64,000 nucleotides of DNA from NCBI RefSeq assembly GCF_014356525.2, contig NC_052518.1:9035021-9099020 (forward strand). Reading direction: 5' to 3'. This document shows positions 24,301 to 39,400 of this stretch, one piece after another (positions within the stretch are counted from its first letter, which is position 1; every line of letters starts with the position of its first letter). The DNA comes from Nilaparvata lugens (Eukaryota; Arthropoda; Insecta; Hemiptera; Delphacidae). Made by a program: the position numbers and the translations under genes. The notes beneath the pieces are model-generated. The model ran no database searches, was not told the DNA's origin, and was given only the letters and a program-made list of their open reading frames with translations.

Positions 24301-27300
24301 TACTTTTTGGACATTTTATTAATTTATCAAAATTTGGGAATGGAATAGATTTGGGCCAAGCCTGTTGTTCCATCCTAATCATATTTATAATATGATTTGT
24401 GATTCTGTCCACGAATAAATAAATGAATAAATAAATATTTGTTAAAAATTAATTCAAATTACAGAGCCAGGTTTCATGGCAACACCTACCACATCTTCAG
24501 CTGAACTGATATTAATTTAATTTTGAAAAAATAAAATGGTATTGACAACATCAACGTCTTATTTCAGGTGATTATTTCTTGATCCATTCCGAGCTGCGAT
24601 GTATTAACACACTTTTCCTAAGTATTTCACACGACATGCAGTCAAATAAGAATTATCATAATATTTGAATGCATGTCGTGTAAAATACATTGAAAAAAGT
24701 ATGTCTTATTTCAATAATGGTGAAATACCACAACACCTCTTACCATACAATCAAACTTACATTGGTGTAGGTATGGACGCGGAGCTTGGCACTAGGCAGG
24801 AAGGACTCTAGCACTTCATTATTCTGTATTCCACATGACTGTTTGGTGGCATGGTACATGATGACATCCCTCAGAGCAGCCTCATCCATAGCATTCAGCG
24901 CATCAGCGGACTTGTTCAGGGCCGCTTCGCTCGGCGCAAACATGGTCAGATTTTCAGCGTTGTTCAGTTCTTCAATCACTCCGGCGCGTTCCATCAATTC
25001 CAGCCACTTGCTGTGATTGGTGGAAGCTAGAAGGTCTGAGACTGGCTTTGCTGTTGGATACAACAAAAATTATTTCAATTAATTCATTCATACTAAAAAG
25101 TATTGTAAAACTTGTCCATATAGCAGGAATTAATTGAACAGAATTTATTAAATCTACACTTGAAACAGGAATATTGTATACAAGTATTGTAGAACTTATT
25201 CATATGAAAGCAATTAATTGAACAGAATTTATTATATCTACACAGAAATATTGTGGGGCTTTTCCAAATTATTGTTTATTGTTTTTGAAGGGACGGATTC
25301 AAGGATCCAAAGGTTCAAAGATCCCCACACGTCAACCGAAGCTTATTGTGTTCCCAAGTAGTATGTTAGTTAGGCAAACCAATACCTATGTCCTTTACAA
25401 GAACCAGGAGTTTTTCCCTATACTAACATTCCATTCATCACCTGGTTGCAATCCTTGTCTCTTCAGACTGATTAATCCTCGTGACCTACGTGAGTTCCAC
25501 TCCTGGCCTTCTTTGTAGGTCCTTCCGCTGAGAGAGGGGACGCCAAACTGCCTCTAAGGCGCCCGGCGCCCGGCCACCCTCGACTCAGCCTCTTGACCCA
25601 CATTAGTACCTGGAGTTTCGCCCATCTCTGGTCTCTTGGGTTTTTCTTTTTGCTCCTCCGAAACTGCCCTGATGGGGCAGATCCCGTGGGTTTGAAGGCA
25701 AGGCAACTTCTGGAGTTGCCTTGAGGTCCATTTTAGTCGCCTCCTACGACAAGCATGGATACTGTGGGTGAATTCTGGTTTTCAACACATTCTTGAGTAC
25801 GATGATCGACTCAAAGCTCCCCCAACCGACAGGGGGCTTTCCAAATTAAGGTACTGAATAAAAAAAATACAAAATTTATTGAATTTACACTAAAAAAATC
25901 ATTGAAGTACTTCTTAATATATCCAGGTAATGAATAGAACAGAATTTACACTTGAAACATATATATTGTGGAACTTATTCGGATTAAGGTAATGATCAAA
26001 AAACTTGTTGTTGTTCATTATTTTCCCTAAAATGTTGTCTAAAAAAAGGAAACTTGAAAATGGCATGGAATCTGAAACTATAGAGAGGTCCACGTAATAA
26101 TGGCAGTGAAGAAAGATAGGAGAAAAACGATGCCGATTCTCTGTCTTGTCAATGCCTTGGAAAGACGGTAGCTGATACAGGTTTATTGATGTAATATTAA
26201 CTGTTCATTCTCATTTGAAATAATCAATTATATTTTATTTAGCAAGAAATTATATTTTTCAATAATTTCATAATGAATTTTCATAACAAGGATGGAATAT
26301 TTTGTTAATTAATTATCAATTCTACATTGTTGAAAGACGATCTGGCAACAGAGCAAAGCGAGAAAGAGATAGCGCTATCCGCATTGTTGAATGATAGACA
26401 AGGATAGCAATACCATTGCTAATCAAACACTGCCATTATAACGTGGACCATACTATAGTAGTGTTTATGAGAAGAAGTACTAGGTTACCTTATATATTAT
26501 AATTATATAACTATATTAATTAATATATTAATTAAACAATTCAAGTAGCCCTCTTAAAATACTTTATCTTATTAGATGTTTGTTTCTCTCTCCTAGATTA
26601 ACAATTTCTTAATAAGACAATATTTTCTAGTTCAATGATAATTAAGTGGAATTTTTGTACATAATAATTCTAAATACTGGTTTATAAAGATGTTTTTAAA
26701 ATTATGAGCAATTGAAGACCAAACCTTTAACTGAATTTGGGAGAGAAATAGATCAAAGTTAACCTTATTTTTCACCTCCAAATCATTCTAATGGTTGGCG
26801 TTGTTTGTAAAAATGAATACGTTAACATCTGTTTTATTTAAACCCAAACTATAGATTCAATTCAAAATTCAAATTCAATGCTCAATCATTTTCAGTGGTT
26901 GAATCTAAGGATAGGAATTTGAAGGAATAAGACACTGGTCGCATTACAGGCACTACTGGAAAATATTGAGCTAAATACATGTGAAAATATAAAATATTGA
27001 TCATGAATATTTTCATACACAATTATGAAACAATAAATTACAAAAACTCATGTATAGCTCCATCAGTTAATCCATGGATATTCTGTGGATTATAACATTT
27101 AGCTAAATACATGTGAAAATATAAAATATTGATCATGAATATCTTCATACACAATTATGAAACAATAAATTACAAAAAACTCAGTATAGCTCCATCAGTT
27201 AATCCATGGATATTCTGTGGATTATAATATTGAGCTAAATACATGTGAAAATATAAAATATTGATCATGAATATTTTCATACACAATTATGAAACAATAA

Positions 27301-30300
27301 ATTACAAAAACTCATGTATAGCTCCATCAGTTAATCCATGGATATTCTGTGGATTAAAATATTGAGCTAAATACATGTGAAAATATAAAATATTGATCAT
27401 GAATATTTTCATACACAATTATAAAATAATATAATTACAAAAAAAACTCATGTATAGCTCTATCCATGGATATTCTGTGGCTTGATACAAGAGCAAAGTC
27501 AAACTCACTTATTGGCATTGGCAATAAAATAATGAATTTTATAACTTGGTTACGTTGTAAAAGCTCAACTACATCATACACACCCATAATTGAAAAATGT
27601 TGTAAGATCTGTGGAAATGCTTTAGTACTTGATAGTTTATACTTGAAACCAATGGAATATATTTATGGGAAATTGGTTCATCACTGAAAATCAATCGTAC
27701 TCATATGTGATACATTCATATTACAACCTAATCATAATTGTGAATTATCATGAGATCTAATAGTATAGGATACAGTGATAAACAAAAGCGACAAGTACAA
27801 AATACTAATTTTTGATTAATTTGCAATAATGATCAATTCTGAGATATTCTAAATCAATTCCAGAAGTATTCATTAATTCATCTATTAACATATGAAAAAC
27901 ATTACCATAGTAAAGATAGCAACGAGAAGATATCTTTAAATATTTGCTGTAGCAGAGGTTTTTAGTGTATTTGATAACATATGTATGTGAATTTTCATTC
28001 AGTTATAATTCAAATTCAAATTCTTATAATGAAATTTAAACAATTGTTGATTATGAAACGTATAGTTGAAATTAAACCGGTTGATTCACCATGGTTTTTG
28101 AATAGTTAAACGTTTCTCTTTTGGTCCAGTAAGTAAATATCCAAAAGAAAAACTTTCATAAAAATTATTAATTGACAGAAAATTGAACACTAAAGGGGTT
28201 TACTAGACAGTGACTCTTATTCAACTCCTTTTATAAGTTAAAAAATCACTACCCGGTGGTTCAGAGCCCACCTAAAGATACAGAGGTCCACTCATCTCAC
28301 ATTATAATCCGTCTCATTACCCGCGCACAAGCCTGGAGCCCATGTGGTCATCATCCTCAGCAAAAAAACTCTGAGCAATTTAACTCAACTCACACTCAAC
28401 CGACTCTAGTCGAGAGCATGTGATTCCAAATTGTGAAACTCAGACCAGTCGATTCTAGTCTCCGCGACTGTCACCCATTTGAAAACACATGCTCTCGACT
28501 AGAGTCGAGTCTCTTCTCGACCTGACTCGCTTAAGTGTGAGTTGAGCCTTATACACTCCTATACACAAAAATCTTTTTTATGTTATTGAGGAATTCTATT
28601 TCATTTTAATAATTGTATTACCCCTATTAGGGAAAGTGAATACTTCTATACACATATATTTTCAACATCACTGTAGATAATATGAGGACGATGTGAGACA
28701 ACATTAGAAAATAGAGGAAGTTTTGGGCAATAGCCTGTTTTTTCTTTTCCGTCTATTGTATTTTTGCTCAATCCAATAAATAAATAAACTTATTATCGTT
28801 AGATAATGATGAAACTATTGATAATCATACCATTCTTGGGATTGAGCATTTTATCGAGACCATGGAGAACACCGTTAGTGGCGACCATATCTTTCTCGAC
28901 AATCCTAGCCTTGTCATCAAGCACAATATTTCCAGACTCGTCCATATGAATGTGCAGCCAGTCATTGGCCAAGTTCACGGTCGAAATGCGGCTTCCATTG
29001 TTGGCTGCAGACGAGCAAACGGTGTGTCCCAGAATGTGGTGTTTCAACACAGCTGCAAAAGTCAATACAAGGTTAGTTTTTGAATGAAACGAGTGGTTAT
29101 AATAGTATCTAACTTAACTTTAAAAGGAGTTTTACACTGAAGAAGATTTTTGCAACTCTATATCTCCAATCCTGTTTTGCAACTCTAATTGAACAATTCT
29201 CTTGAAGATCTAAAGAAGATTAGACGTTCATTGAATTCAACAATGTTCTCGAACAATGAAGAAGATTTTCAAAGTCAATTCTATTTTGCAACTCTGAACA
29301 ATGCTAATTTTCTTGAAGAATAAAATAAAATTGATCATATCTAAGAAGAATTGACAATTATTACATCAGATATACATCAGCAACTATTACATGAGGGTGA
29401 CTTGAATCATAGCTATCAACTACACAAGTCAGTGGAAAAGGAAAAGTGGCAACCCTTAAGATTACTTACTCTTGATGCATGCTTCTCCACGGCTATATTT
29501 AGCTCTGAGACCATCATCCAGTTTGTAGATGGCTGAGTTGGTTGGGGCGAAAACAGTAAATGGACCTTCTTCAGAGAGACGATCATACAGGCCGTTGTTT
29601 ACCAACACTGTAACAATCAATCAATCAATAATTCTATTCAACACAAACTTATAATAAAATAAAAAATACAATCAAAATACAAATTCTAATATATAAAACA
29701 CAACCTTCATGGTGGGTGTGCTGAAATGGAAGAAAGGAGGAAAAATACCTACCCAACTATAGTTACCCGTGCAATAGGCTGGTAAAGGGTTAAAAGTAAG
29801 GAATGGAGTGTGAAAAAGGGAAGAATTGAAGAGGAAGAGATTCGAAATAATTATATTAGAACTATTCAATTTGGTATATGTAATTAACACGTTTATAAAA
29901 AATAATAATAACATTAAGGTACCTGTTTAAGGTACCTGTCATGCATATTAATGCATGAAATTTATTGACGTTCGGTCTATGTTTCAACTCGATTTGCTTT
30001 TGTCTGTCTGTATGTAACGCGATTACGGCCAAACGCGTTGATAGAATTCGTTGAGATTTAGCAGGAATATTCCTTTTTCAACTGCGCGTCGATGTATACA
30101 CAACGTTTTTTGAAATTTTGCATTTTAAGGATACTAAGAAAAGAAAAGGAATTCCTTTTTGTGTAGTTGAGAAGTTGATATTGTGGTAATTATTCATATT
30201 GAATGAAAAAGACTGAGAAATTGTCAAAAAACCACTGATTTTTGAAATTATAAATCAGTGGTTTTTTGACAATTTCTCAGTCTTTTTCATTCAAAGGAAT

Positions 30301-30332
30301 TCCTCCATACTCTGATATCACTAAATATATAT

Positions 30333-30423
<91 letters not shown>

Positions 30424-33400
30424 TCTACTTTGAAGATAGGATCAATCAAACTATAGAACTATTAACTTAATAATCAATCAGCTGACAAGTGGATTATTCA
30501 CATTGCATGCATTACACAGATGTCTGGCCGTGTCTATTTCTATAAGGTAGGGTTTCAATATTTTTTATGATACTTGCCCATCAGTATCAATATTCTCACA
30601 TTTGAAAAACAAATTTAATAGGTAAAATAAAAAATGATTAAATTAACTGAATAATGCTGAAGAAATTATAATATTCTTGATTGTGAAAAATTATTTTTAA
30701 AATAGTTGAGAAATATTTTCATCAGATGGAAAAATTATCACGAAACTGGATAAATCATCATATGGGATACAAATTCAAATGTGAACTGAGTTTATTAGCA
30801 TGAGTGAGTTTTTGAGTAAATTATGATTCAACTGTGAATAGTGATTCAACTGAATCAACTAGAACAGGTGACATCAGATACTTGTGGATGAGAAAACTAC
30901 GTGAGGTCTACTGTTCACAGAACTACTAGTTAGAAATATGCCAAATTATCAGAACTATTAGGCTCAACTCACACTAGCTCGACTCAAATCGTAAGACTCC
31001 AGTCTCTCGACCTTACGACTTTCTTGCTCATTGTCACTACTTCAGTTCCATGCTATTCCATTTTCTAACCTTACTTTATTAAAAATATAAGATCTAATTC
31101 GTCACTACTTAGCATGTAACAAATTTTATAATAATTATTATGAATAAATTGCCTTGTCTAATTCTTATTACTTATCTAAAATGATAAAACATCGCTTTCA
31201 CCAAACATAACCTCACTTCCATTAAAAATGCATGGTACTACGCAATTCAAGTCGAGGCTAGACCAACATGACGAGTCGACACTCGACTCAGTCTCACAGT
31301 CGCGAGGTCGCGGAGACTAGAATCGACTGGACTGAGTGTCACCATTTTAAAACACATGCTGCGTCGAGATGAGACTAAAGTCGCAGTCTCTTCTCGACTT
31401 GAGTCGCGTAAGTTTGAGTTGAGCGTTAGACTGACCCCGTTCAGCGCACAGCGATGCTTGGTTTGAGGTACCACGCAAATTTTACCAAAATCTCATGATT
31501 CTTTTCAAATCATAAATTATTGAATTATTTCAAACTACAAATTAATCAAGAATTATTTCAGATCAATAATGAAATTTATAAATTTAATTGTAAATATAAC
31601 ATCAATACTGGAAAATAATCAGTAAGTTAACTTTGCCCAAAACCGAATCTATTCCAAGTTCTAAAATAAATTACTTCTATAAATTGAGGTTATATTTACA
31701 ATAAATTTCATTATTGATCTGAAATAATTCATGATTAATTTGTAGCTTGAAATAATTCAATAATTTATGATTTGAAAAGAATCATGAGATTTTGGTAAAA
31801 TTTTCGTTCTAAATAAATAACTTCTAAAGCTGCGTTTACACCGGAGTTAATAACACGAGTTAATAACAAAAAGTTATAAACTTGACTGAATCGTCAAAAA
31901 TTTCTCTCAACAAGAGTTAATAACTCGTGTTTTTTCAACAGAAAATTCCTTGTCATTAGAGAAAATGTTAATGACATTAATTTGTGTTAATGACTTTTGC
32001 TATTAACATCAGTTAATAACAAAAATTTAAAAACTTTTGTTATTAACTCCGGTGTAAACACAGCTTAAGGTTATTACTTACAGGATCTATGTTCCAATGA
32101 GATTTTAACATCTTGGAAAAATACTATAGAGAGATTCACTTAAAACTGTCAGTATAGATTGAATGGGATAGCATTGATGTTATTCATTAGGAATATTGAC
32201 AGTTTTTCAAGTGATTCTCACTAAATAGGTTAAAAAAATTATGCTTTAATCCTTCAGTATTGTTGTAAATAATATAATAATAGTGATAATTTTTATGATT
32301 AAATCGTGGGCGTAGAAGGAAAGTGCACCAAGTCCAATTTTTCCAAACTTTGATTATTTATAAGTTTTTAAATAATTCTATTAAAAACTATGAATGTTAA
32401 TAATTAATTATCGAACAAATGAAGAATATTTAATTTCTTACAGTATCCTATTATATTAAGCGAGCAATTTCTGTATATGGTTATCTGGTTATGTATATCC
32501 AACGGATCTCGAAAATGGCTCTAACGATTCTCACGAAATTTGGAACAAAGTAGGTTTATGATATGAAAATTCAATTGAACTAGGTCTCAACCCTGGGATA
32601 ACTCGCTGAAGGACATTGAAAGGATAAATACGTCCTTGGAAAAACAGCTGGATTTTTTGTCGTCTGTCGATACCGTAATGGAAGTGAGTGAGCGAGTGCA
32701 TGTGTGGGTTATTCCTCAGCTGATCTCACGAGAAAAATAATCCAGCAAGAGAAACTTATTTTTGTTAATTTCTCTTTACCGAAATAGTAACTGAATCGCT
32801 AACCGCAGAAAGGCAACATGTCCAGTTTTCATAATTTTACAGGAGATACAAAAAACTTGATAAAAAATTTATTAGAAACCTGCAGTAAACGATATATTCA
32901 AAACGTCGCCATTACAATGCTTTCAGTTGGACATGTTTCCTTTCTACAGTAAACTATGTATCTTACATTAAATAGTTGATTTATTGAAAAAAAAATTGAA
33001 AAAGTTGGTCATGTTTATTTTCTTCGGTTAGCGATTCAACTATATGCTGTTAGTGTAGAATATAACAAATATGCTGTAGTACATAGTATATTAACAAATA
33101 TTGTAGCAAACATAGTATATCATTCTAAATCGAATTCATAGTATATCTATTTGTAATTGATGATGTGTTTGTTTTTGAAGTGTGAATGAATTTTTTTGAC
33201 GAGTGATAGCAGCTTAAGCTAGATTTTGATTTGAACTGTAGTATAAATTTGAAAAGGGACAGTTTTGGGCATAAGCCTGTTGTGCCTCCTTATACAACTG
33301 TAAAAATAATTGTACAACTGAGAAAATGAATAAATAAATATAAACTATAAATTCAATCTTTCGTTACAACTTTTCTATGCTTTTACACTCCAGAGCGAAG

Positions 33401-36400
33401 CTCGGTCCCCCGATATTGGAACTATATTGTGAAAAATCACTATAAGGAAATAATGATTGATGTTAGAAATTAGAAATTTACTTTTATGGACTTAGTGGAT
33501 TTTCCTTACATGCCCACGAAATGTTATTAGCTTCTATTCATATTTGTGGAGCGCTTTCGGGCGCTGTGCCCATTTCAACACTGTTGAGTAGAAGCTAATA
33601 GCTTATAATAATAAAAACCAAACTTCTATGTCGTAATTTAAGTATTGAAAAGTGTGTATGTAAGTAAAAAATTTGCACTTACATGCTTTGAACTCGCTGA
33701 ATTCGGCGTTTTCAAGTAGCTGAGCTAGGTTTTGGTTGACTGAGGGGTTGACTCTATCAACCATGTGCATGATTGAGTTGGTGGCGTAGTTGTCAGGTGA
33801 TGTGATAAGGGCGCAGTTCACAGTCACTACGGGCCCTTTGCGCCCCGGGTAGACATTCAAACGAAGAGTGGAGTTGAATTCACTTGTAAGTACCTGAAAA
33901 AATTGTCCAAGAAATTACTATTTCATTCATCTTAAAGTTGATGAATTTCCACTCATTTTTATTATTAGTAGAGTTGTTTATTTTATTTCATTCATCATTA
34001 ATTTGATGAATTTCCACTCACTTTTTATTATTAGTAGAGTTGTTTATTTTATTTCATTCATCATTAAGTTGATGAATTTACACTCACTTTTTATTATTAA
34101 TAGAGTTGTTTATTTTATTTCATTCCCACTTGAAAATGGCTATTAATAGGCGAAGCATGGTGTAGTAATTTAATAAAACATTTCAAAAAAGGCACTTGAG
34201 ATTTTTTCCACTATTAGTGGATTTATGTCTGCTAATAAGTACCTGAAAAATGAATCAAATGAGTCTTATCATTCCATTTTGTAATGTAATGACTGATGTT
34301 TATTTTATTTCATTCCCACTTGAAAATGGCTATTAATAGGCGAAGCATGGTTTAGTAATTTAATAAAACATTTCAAAAAAGGCACTTGAGATTTTTTCCA
34401 CTATTTGTGGAGTTATGTCTGCTAATAAGTTCCTGAAAATGAATCAAATGAGTCCTATCATTTCATTCTGTAACGTAATGACTGATGCTTATTTTATAAT
34501 GTAATGATGTTTATTTTATTTCATTCCCACTTGAAAATGGCTATTAATAAGCGAAACATGTTGTGGTAATTTAATAAAACATTTCATAAAGGTACTTGAG
34601 ATTTTCCCATTCTATTAGTGGAGATATGTCTGCTAATAAGTACCTGAAGAACGAATCAAAAAATTATTCTTATCATTTCATTTTGTAATGTAATGACTAC
34701 ATCTGATGTTGTTGCCTTAGTAAGAGCAACTTAGAACATCCTTGTAATATGCTATTGAACTATAGTGCACGTTATAATGGCAGCGGAGAAAGATAGGAGA
34801 TAAACGTTGCAGATCCTTTGTCTTGTCAATGCCTTCTATAGACGGTAGCTGATACAGGTTTATTGATGTAATATTAACTGTTCATTCTCGTTTAAAATAA
34901 TCAATTGGGCTATATTTTATTTAGCAAGAAATTATATTTTCAATAATTTCATAATGAATTTTCATATTAATATGAAATATATTGTTAATTAATTATTAAT
35001 TCTAGATTGTTGAAAGAAGATCTGGCAACAGAGCAAAGCGAAAAAGAGATAACGCTATCAGCTTTGTTGAATGATATACAAGGATAGCAATACCATTGCT
35101 AATCAAACACTGCCATTATAACGTGGACCTCACTATAAATATTAGTTCGTTTATATGAACATTTATTAAAATATATTGTTGGCTTTATAACCTGTCATCA
35201 CTACACATTCATTATCATGTTAATGGATTTCCACTTATTTTATAATTATTAGTCGCAGAGCTCTCAAACCAGAAGACGCTGGGTGATAATCATTAATTTT
35301 TAGGACTTGATAACCTTTTTCTGGTTTGTCCACCAGTTTTCATTCTTTTTTATGAAATTGATCTTTTTTGCTTCATCTTGTTTCAACTCTTGAAGCTTTT
35401 ACCTCTGGAATAACTTCCCATTTATTGACTTTGATTCTAAAATTTTCACTGTTTTATCATTAGAAATGTGTGCTAGAATATAGAGTGAACATAATTTTTA
35501 TAATGGGAAGTGAAGAATCATATCTATATTTTATTATGCATTTATTATTGATTTGGATATTCTACCAAAGTGAATTGAAAATTCATTTGAATATGAATAA
35601 GAAGCTAAAGTAAAACAAATCAATAGTTTTAAAGTGAACTATTTTGCATTTCGGGTAAAACCTATCTGGATGGGGGCATGGAACGGTCAAGAGAGAAAGA
35701 GAGAACAATACTCCTCCTTCAACGCTGGTGGAATGAGAAACAATAACTGTCAACCCATGTCAATCAATGTTCAGTCAATATTCAACAATAGATCTCCTTA
35801 TGCCCCCATTCAGATAAGTTTAACAACATATAATATATTTTCAAAATTTACTCCAAAACTCAAAACTCTGGTCCGCAACTTACAACTCGACATATGTATC
35901 GTTTGAAAAATATCAAGTAGCACTAAGAAATTAGTTTTATATAATCAAATGTATAAACTTGTAAGTTCCTAATTAATGGTGTATTCTCTTCAAGTTTATG
36001 GTTTACCATCATCATCATTTTTATAAACGTATCACTCACATATAATAAATTGTAAACGCACTTGTGCTGGGCCACTATGCAGTGTTGCTCAAGTCCTATT
36101 ACAAGTCCTATTTATAACTCTGGGCCACAAAAAACATGAATTGTTTGACATGTACAATGAAAGTGCCCAATTAATCCATGGAATCAGCGGCCCAAAGAGC
36201 CTTGTCCTGATGTTTTTTTTTTTTATTCAATGACTATTAAATTTTTATTTACTACACTATATTATATACCATACAATTATAAACCCTCTACGATTCTACT
36301 TATACTACTCTACGTAGTATAGAATCTATACTTTAACAGTATGGTATATAATATAGTGTAGTAAATAAAATAGTCATCAAATAAAAAAAAATAGAGCTCA

Positions 36401-39400
36401 TTTAGAAAAATGGTTGAATTTCATCATCATGCAACACAATTTTGAGCCAATTCTAATATTATCAAAAAACAATTTTAGTATAGCTTCACTATTCTATTAC
36501 CTAATAACAGAATATCTATAGTATAGATATTCTGTTATTAGGTAATAGAATAGTGAAGCTATTACTAAAATTGTTCTTTGATAATATAAGAATTGGCTCA
36601 AAATTGTGTTGCATGATGATGAAATTCAACCATTTTTCTAAATGAGCTCTATTTTTTTTTTATTCGATGACTATTTTATTTACTACTATATATTATATCA
36701 TACTGTTAAGTATAGATTCTATACTATGTAGAGTAGTATAAGTAGAATCGTAGAGGGTTTATAATTGTATGGTATATAATATAGTGTAGTAAATAAAATA
36801 GTCATCGAATAAAAAAAAATGCAATGAAGCATATGCCCCCATCCTGTTATGTTTAGTAACGTTATTCCACACTTAGAATTTATAATTCAGAATTCTACTT
36901 AAATTTGGAAAATAGAGCTCATTTAGAAAAATGGTTGAATTTCATCATCATGCAACACAATTTTGAGCCAATTCTAATATTATCAAAGAAAAATTTTAGT
37001 AAAGCATATAATGAGGCAAATGCTTCATTGCACAAGGGTCGAAAATGTGCTAAATCTACCTGGCCAAGGGTCTCGCAGTTGTATTGTTCTCGCTTGACCG
37101 TCTCATGCTCGCATTGAGATAGGTTTTACCCGATATAAATAGATCAATCCAGTAACAGATACCAATAAAAAGATATAGAAATGCATCTTTCTATTGGTAT
37201 CTGTTACTGGATTGATCTATTTATATCTATGAGAATAAAACAGTTGTATAGCATTAATAAAAGTAGAAACTTTAGCATAAATGTACCTTTTCATTGGTGA
37301 AGTCAGCCAGCTCGATAAAGCCAGGGGTTGTCTGAGCCAGGATCATGTCTTTGTTACTCATTGGCTTATTCCTGATACCCAGCTGCCGATCGGTCCTTGG
37401 AATCTCATTTGTAAGTGAAGGGTCATCATTCATCATTACCTGAATTGGATTATCAGGTATTCTGTCGACTGTGATCTAAAAAGGAAAATATTCATAATAT
37501 TCATACAAGTTATATGAGTAAAAACTGCATACAACCACTATATTATTGAAGTATAGTCTGCAGTATTGTGATTAGTCAGTAGAGTGCAATTGTTAGCTCG
37601 TTCTGTATTAAACATTGAGTAATAGTTCGTCAGAGTAATTTTCTATTGTAACATGTGTTTGAAAATACAGGGTTGGGCAGGGAGGTATGGATGATTTGAA
37701 ATAACAGTTTTAAATTCGAGCGGTACCACGTGCAATGCTTGAGAGGAGTATGGACAACTTCTCACAACGTCTACAGGAGTTTATGGACAAAAACGTACAG
37801 CATTTAAGGCTGTGCAAAGACTAAAAATAAACTTTCTACTCGTGATATTTTTCAAAGTTTTTCGATTTGTATATCATCAAGCTATCAAAATGAAAAAGTT
37901 TTCACAGGTAAAATTTTTTTCTGATCATTACTTTTTGAGATATGAGCGCCTAAAGATTAAATTTTTGGAACAGAACATTTCACATTCGGTAGGAGATAAA
38001 TTCATGAGATTCTTCATGGTATTGTTGACCTAGTAAAACAAAAGTTTTCTGAAAATATCAATTTTTAAGATAGTTATTTTTGGTAAATTAAATAACTTTT
38101 TCTAAAATTGATAATTTCAGAGAATTTTTGTTTTACTAGATCAACAATACCATGAAGAATTTATCCTCTAAATCTCATGGATTTATATCTTACCGAATTT
38201 GAAATGTTCTGTCCCAAAAATTCAAACTTCAGGCGCTCATATCTCAAAAAGTAATGATCAGAAAAAATGTTTTCCTGAGAAAACTGTATAAACTGTATAA
38301 CTGAAAACAAACAGATGTTATTTTACATACATAATTTATGTTTTAATTTTTTTCTTTTAATTTTCATAGTGGTAACACCCAAGGTACATACTAAAAAAAA
38401 ATTTTGAGCTTCGTTTAAAAATGAATGTGTAACTGTTATTTTAAATCATTCATGCCTCCCTGCCCAACCCTGTAAATTAAAATGTTTTTTGAAGAGTGAA
38501 TCGTTTATTTGCAAACCATGATTTACATAAGAATTTTGGTATATTAATATATCACTTTTTGTGTAGTTGATATTGTGGTAATTATTCATGTTGAATAAAA
38601 AAGACTAAGAAAATGTAAAAAACCATAGATTTATGATACTTGATAAAGATTTCTTAGAAAGATACTTAGATTTCTAGGTGTCAATAAATCTGTGGTTTTT
38701 TGACAATTTCTTAGTCTTTTTCATTTCATATTCATATATTTACAAATAAATAAATAAATACAATTTTATTGTCAACAAGCCGCAAAGCACAAGACAAAGT
38801 CAACATTTTATATACATTGAAACATAAACAGTTACTACACATCATATCATTGAGATCATGAACTGTCATATTATTATTATATCATCATTATTATATCTAC
38901 TAATTTCTAAATAAGTCAATATTTTACTATACAAACAAAAGGCGATCAAATAAAGCTGTCCTCTTATCTAAGAAAAACCCAATAAACTTACTAGTATAAA
39001 AAAACAAAAAGTTCTATATAAAAAGGCTTATAGTGGATAATTTAAGGATTATGATTTTATGGTGTATTTTATAATAGTGTAATAATTTTTTTCGAGGCTT
39101 CTGTCTCTTGCAAAGGTCAAATAGTTTAATTTTCAGAGTAGGTAACTTCAACTCAGCTAATAGCTTATGAATAATCATAACTCTGACGCTACATAATGTT
39201 TTTGTTAGTTTTAATTATTTTCATTTTTTATAAATAGATGTACTGATTTTTTAAGTCATTTATTTTTGTTTGTTAATTGTCAGTGTTATGAATAAATTTC
39301 AATTTAATGTTTTTGTTAATGTAATATTAAACATATATAAACATATTGTATGTTGTTTTTTCAACTTTAATAGTTTGAAATACACTCAAATATACAGCCC

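Noticed and set aside
24786..25016. Plus-strand frame of 76 codons
   Set aside because: It is antisense to exon h of the fasciclin gene and explained by its codon bias.
26968..27482. Tandem 132-bp repeat considered as CRISPR
   Set aside because: Units are fully repeated without unique spacers, and the genome is eukaryotic.
35634..35906. Plus-strand 90-codon frame as a gene
   Set aside because: Lies inside an inverted-repeat element, no domain, low-complexity composition.
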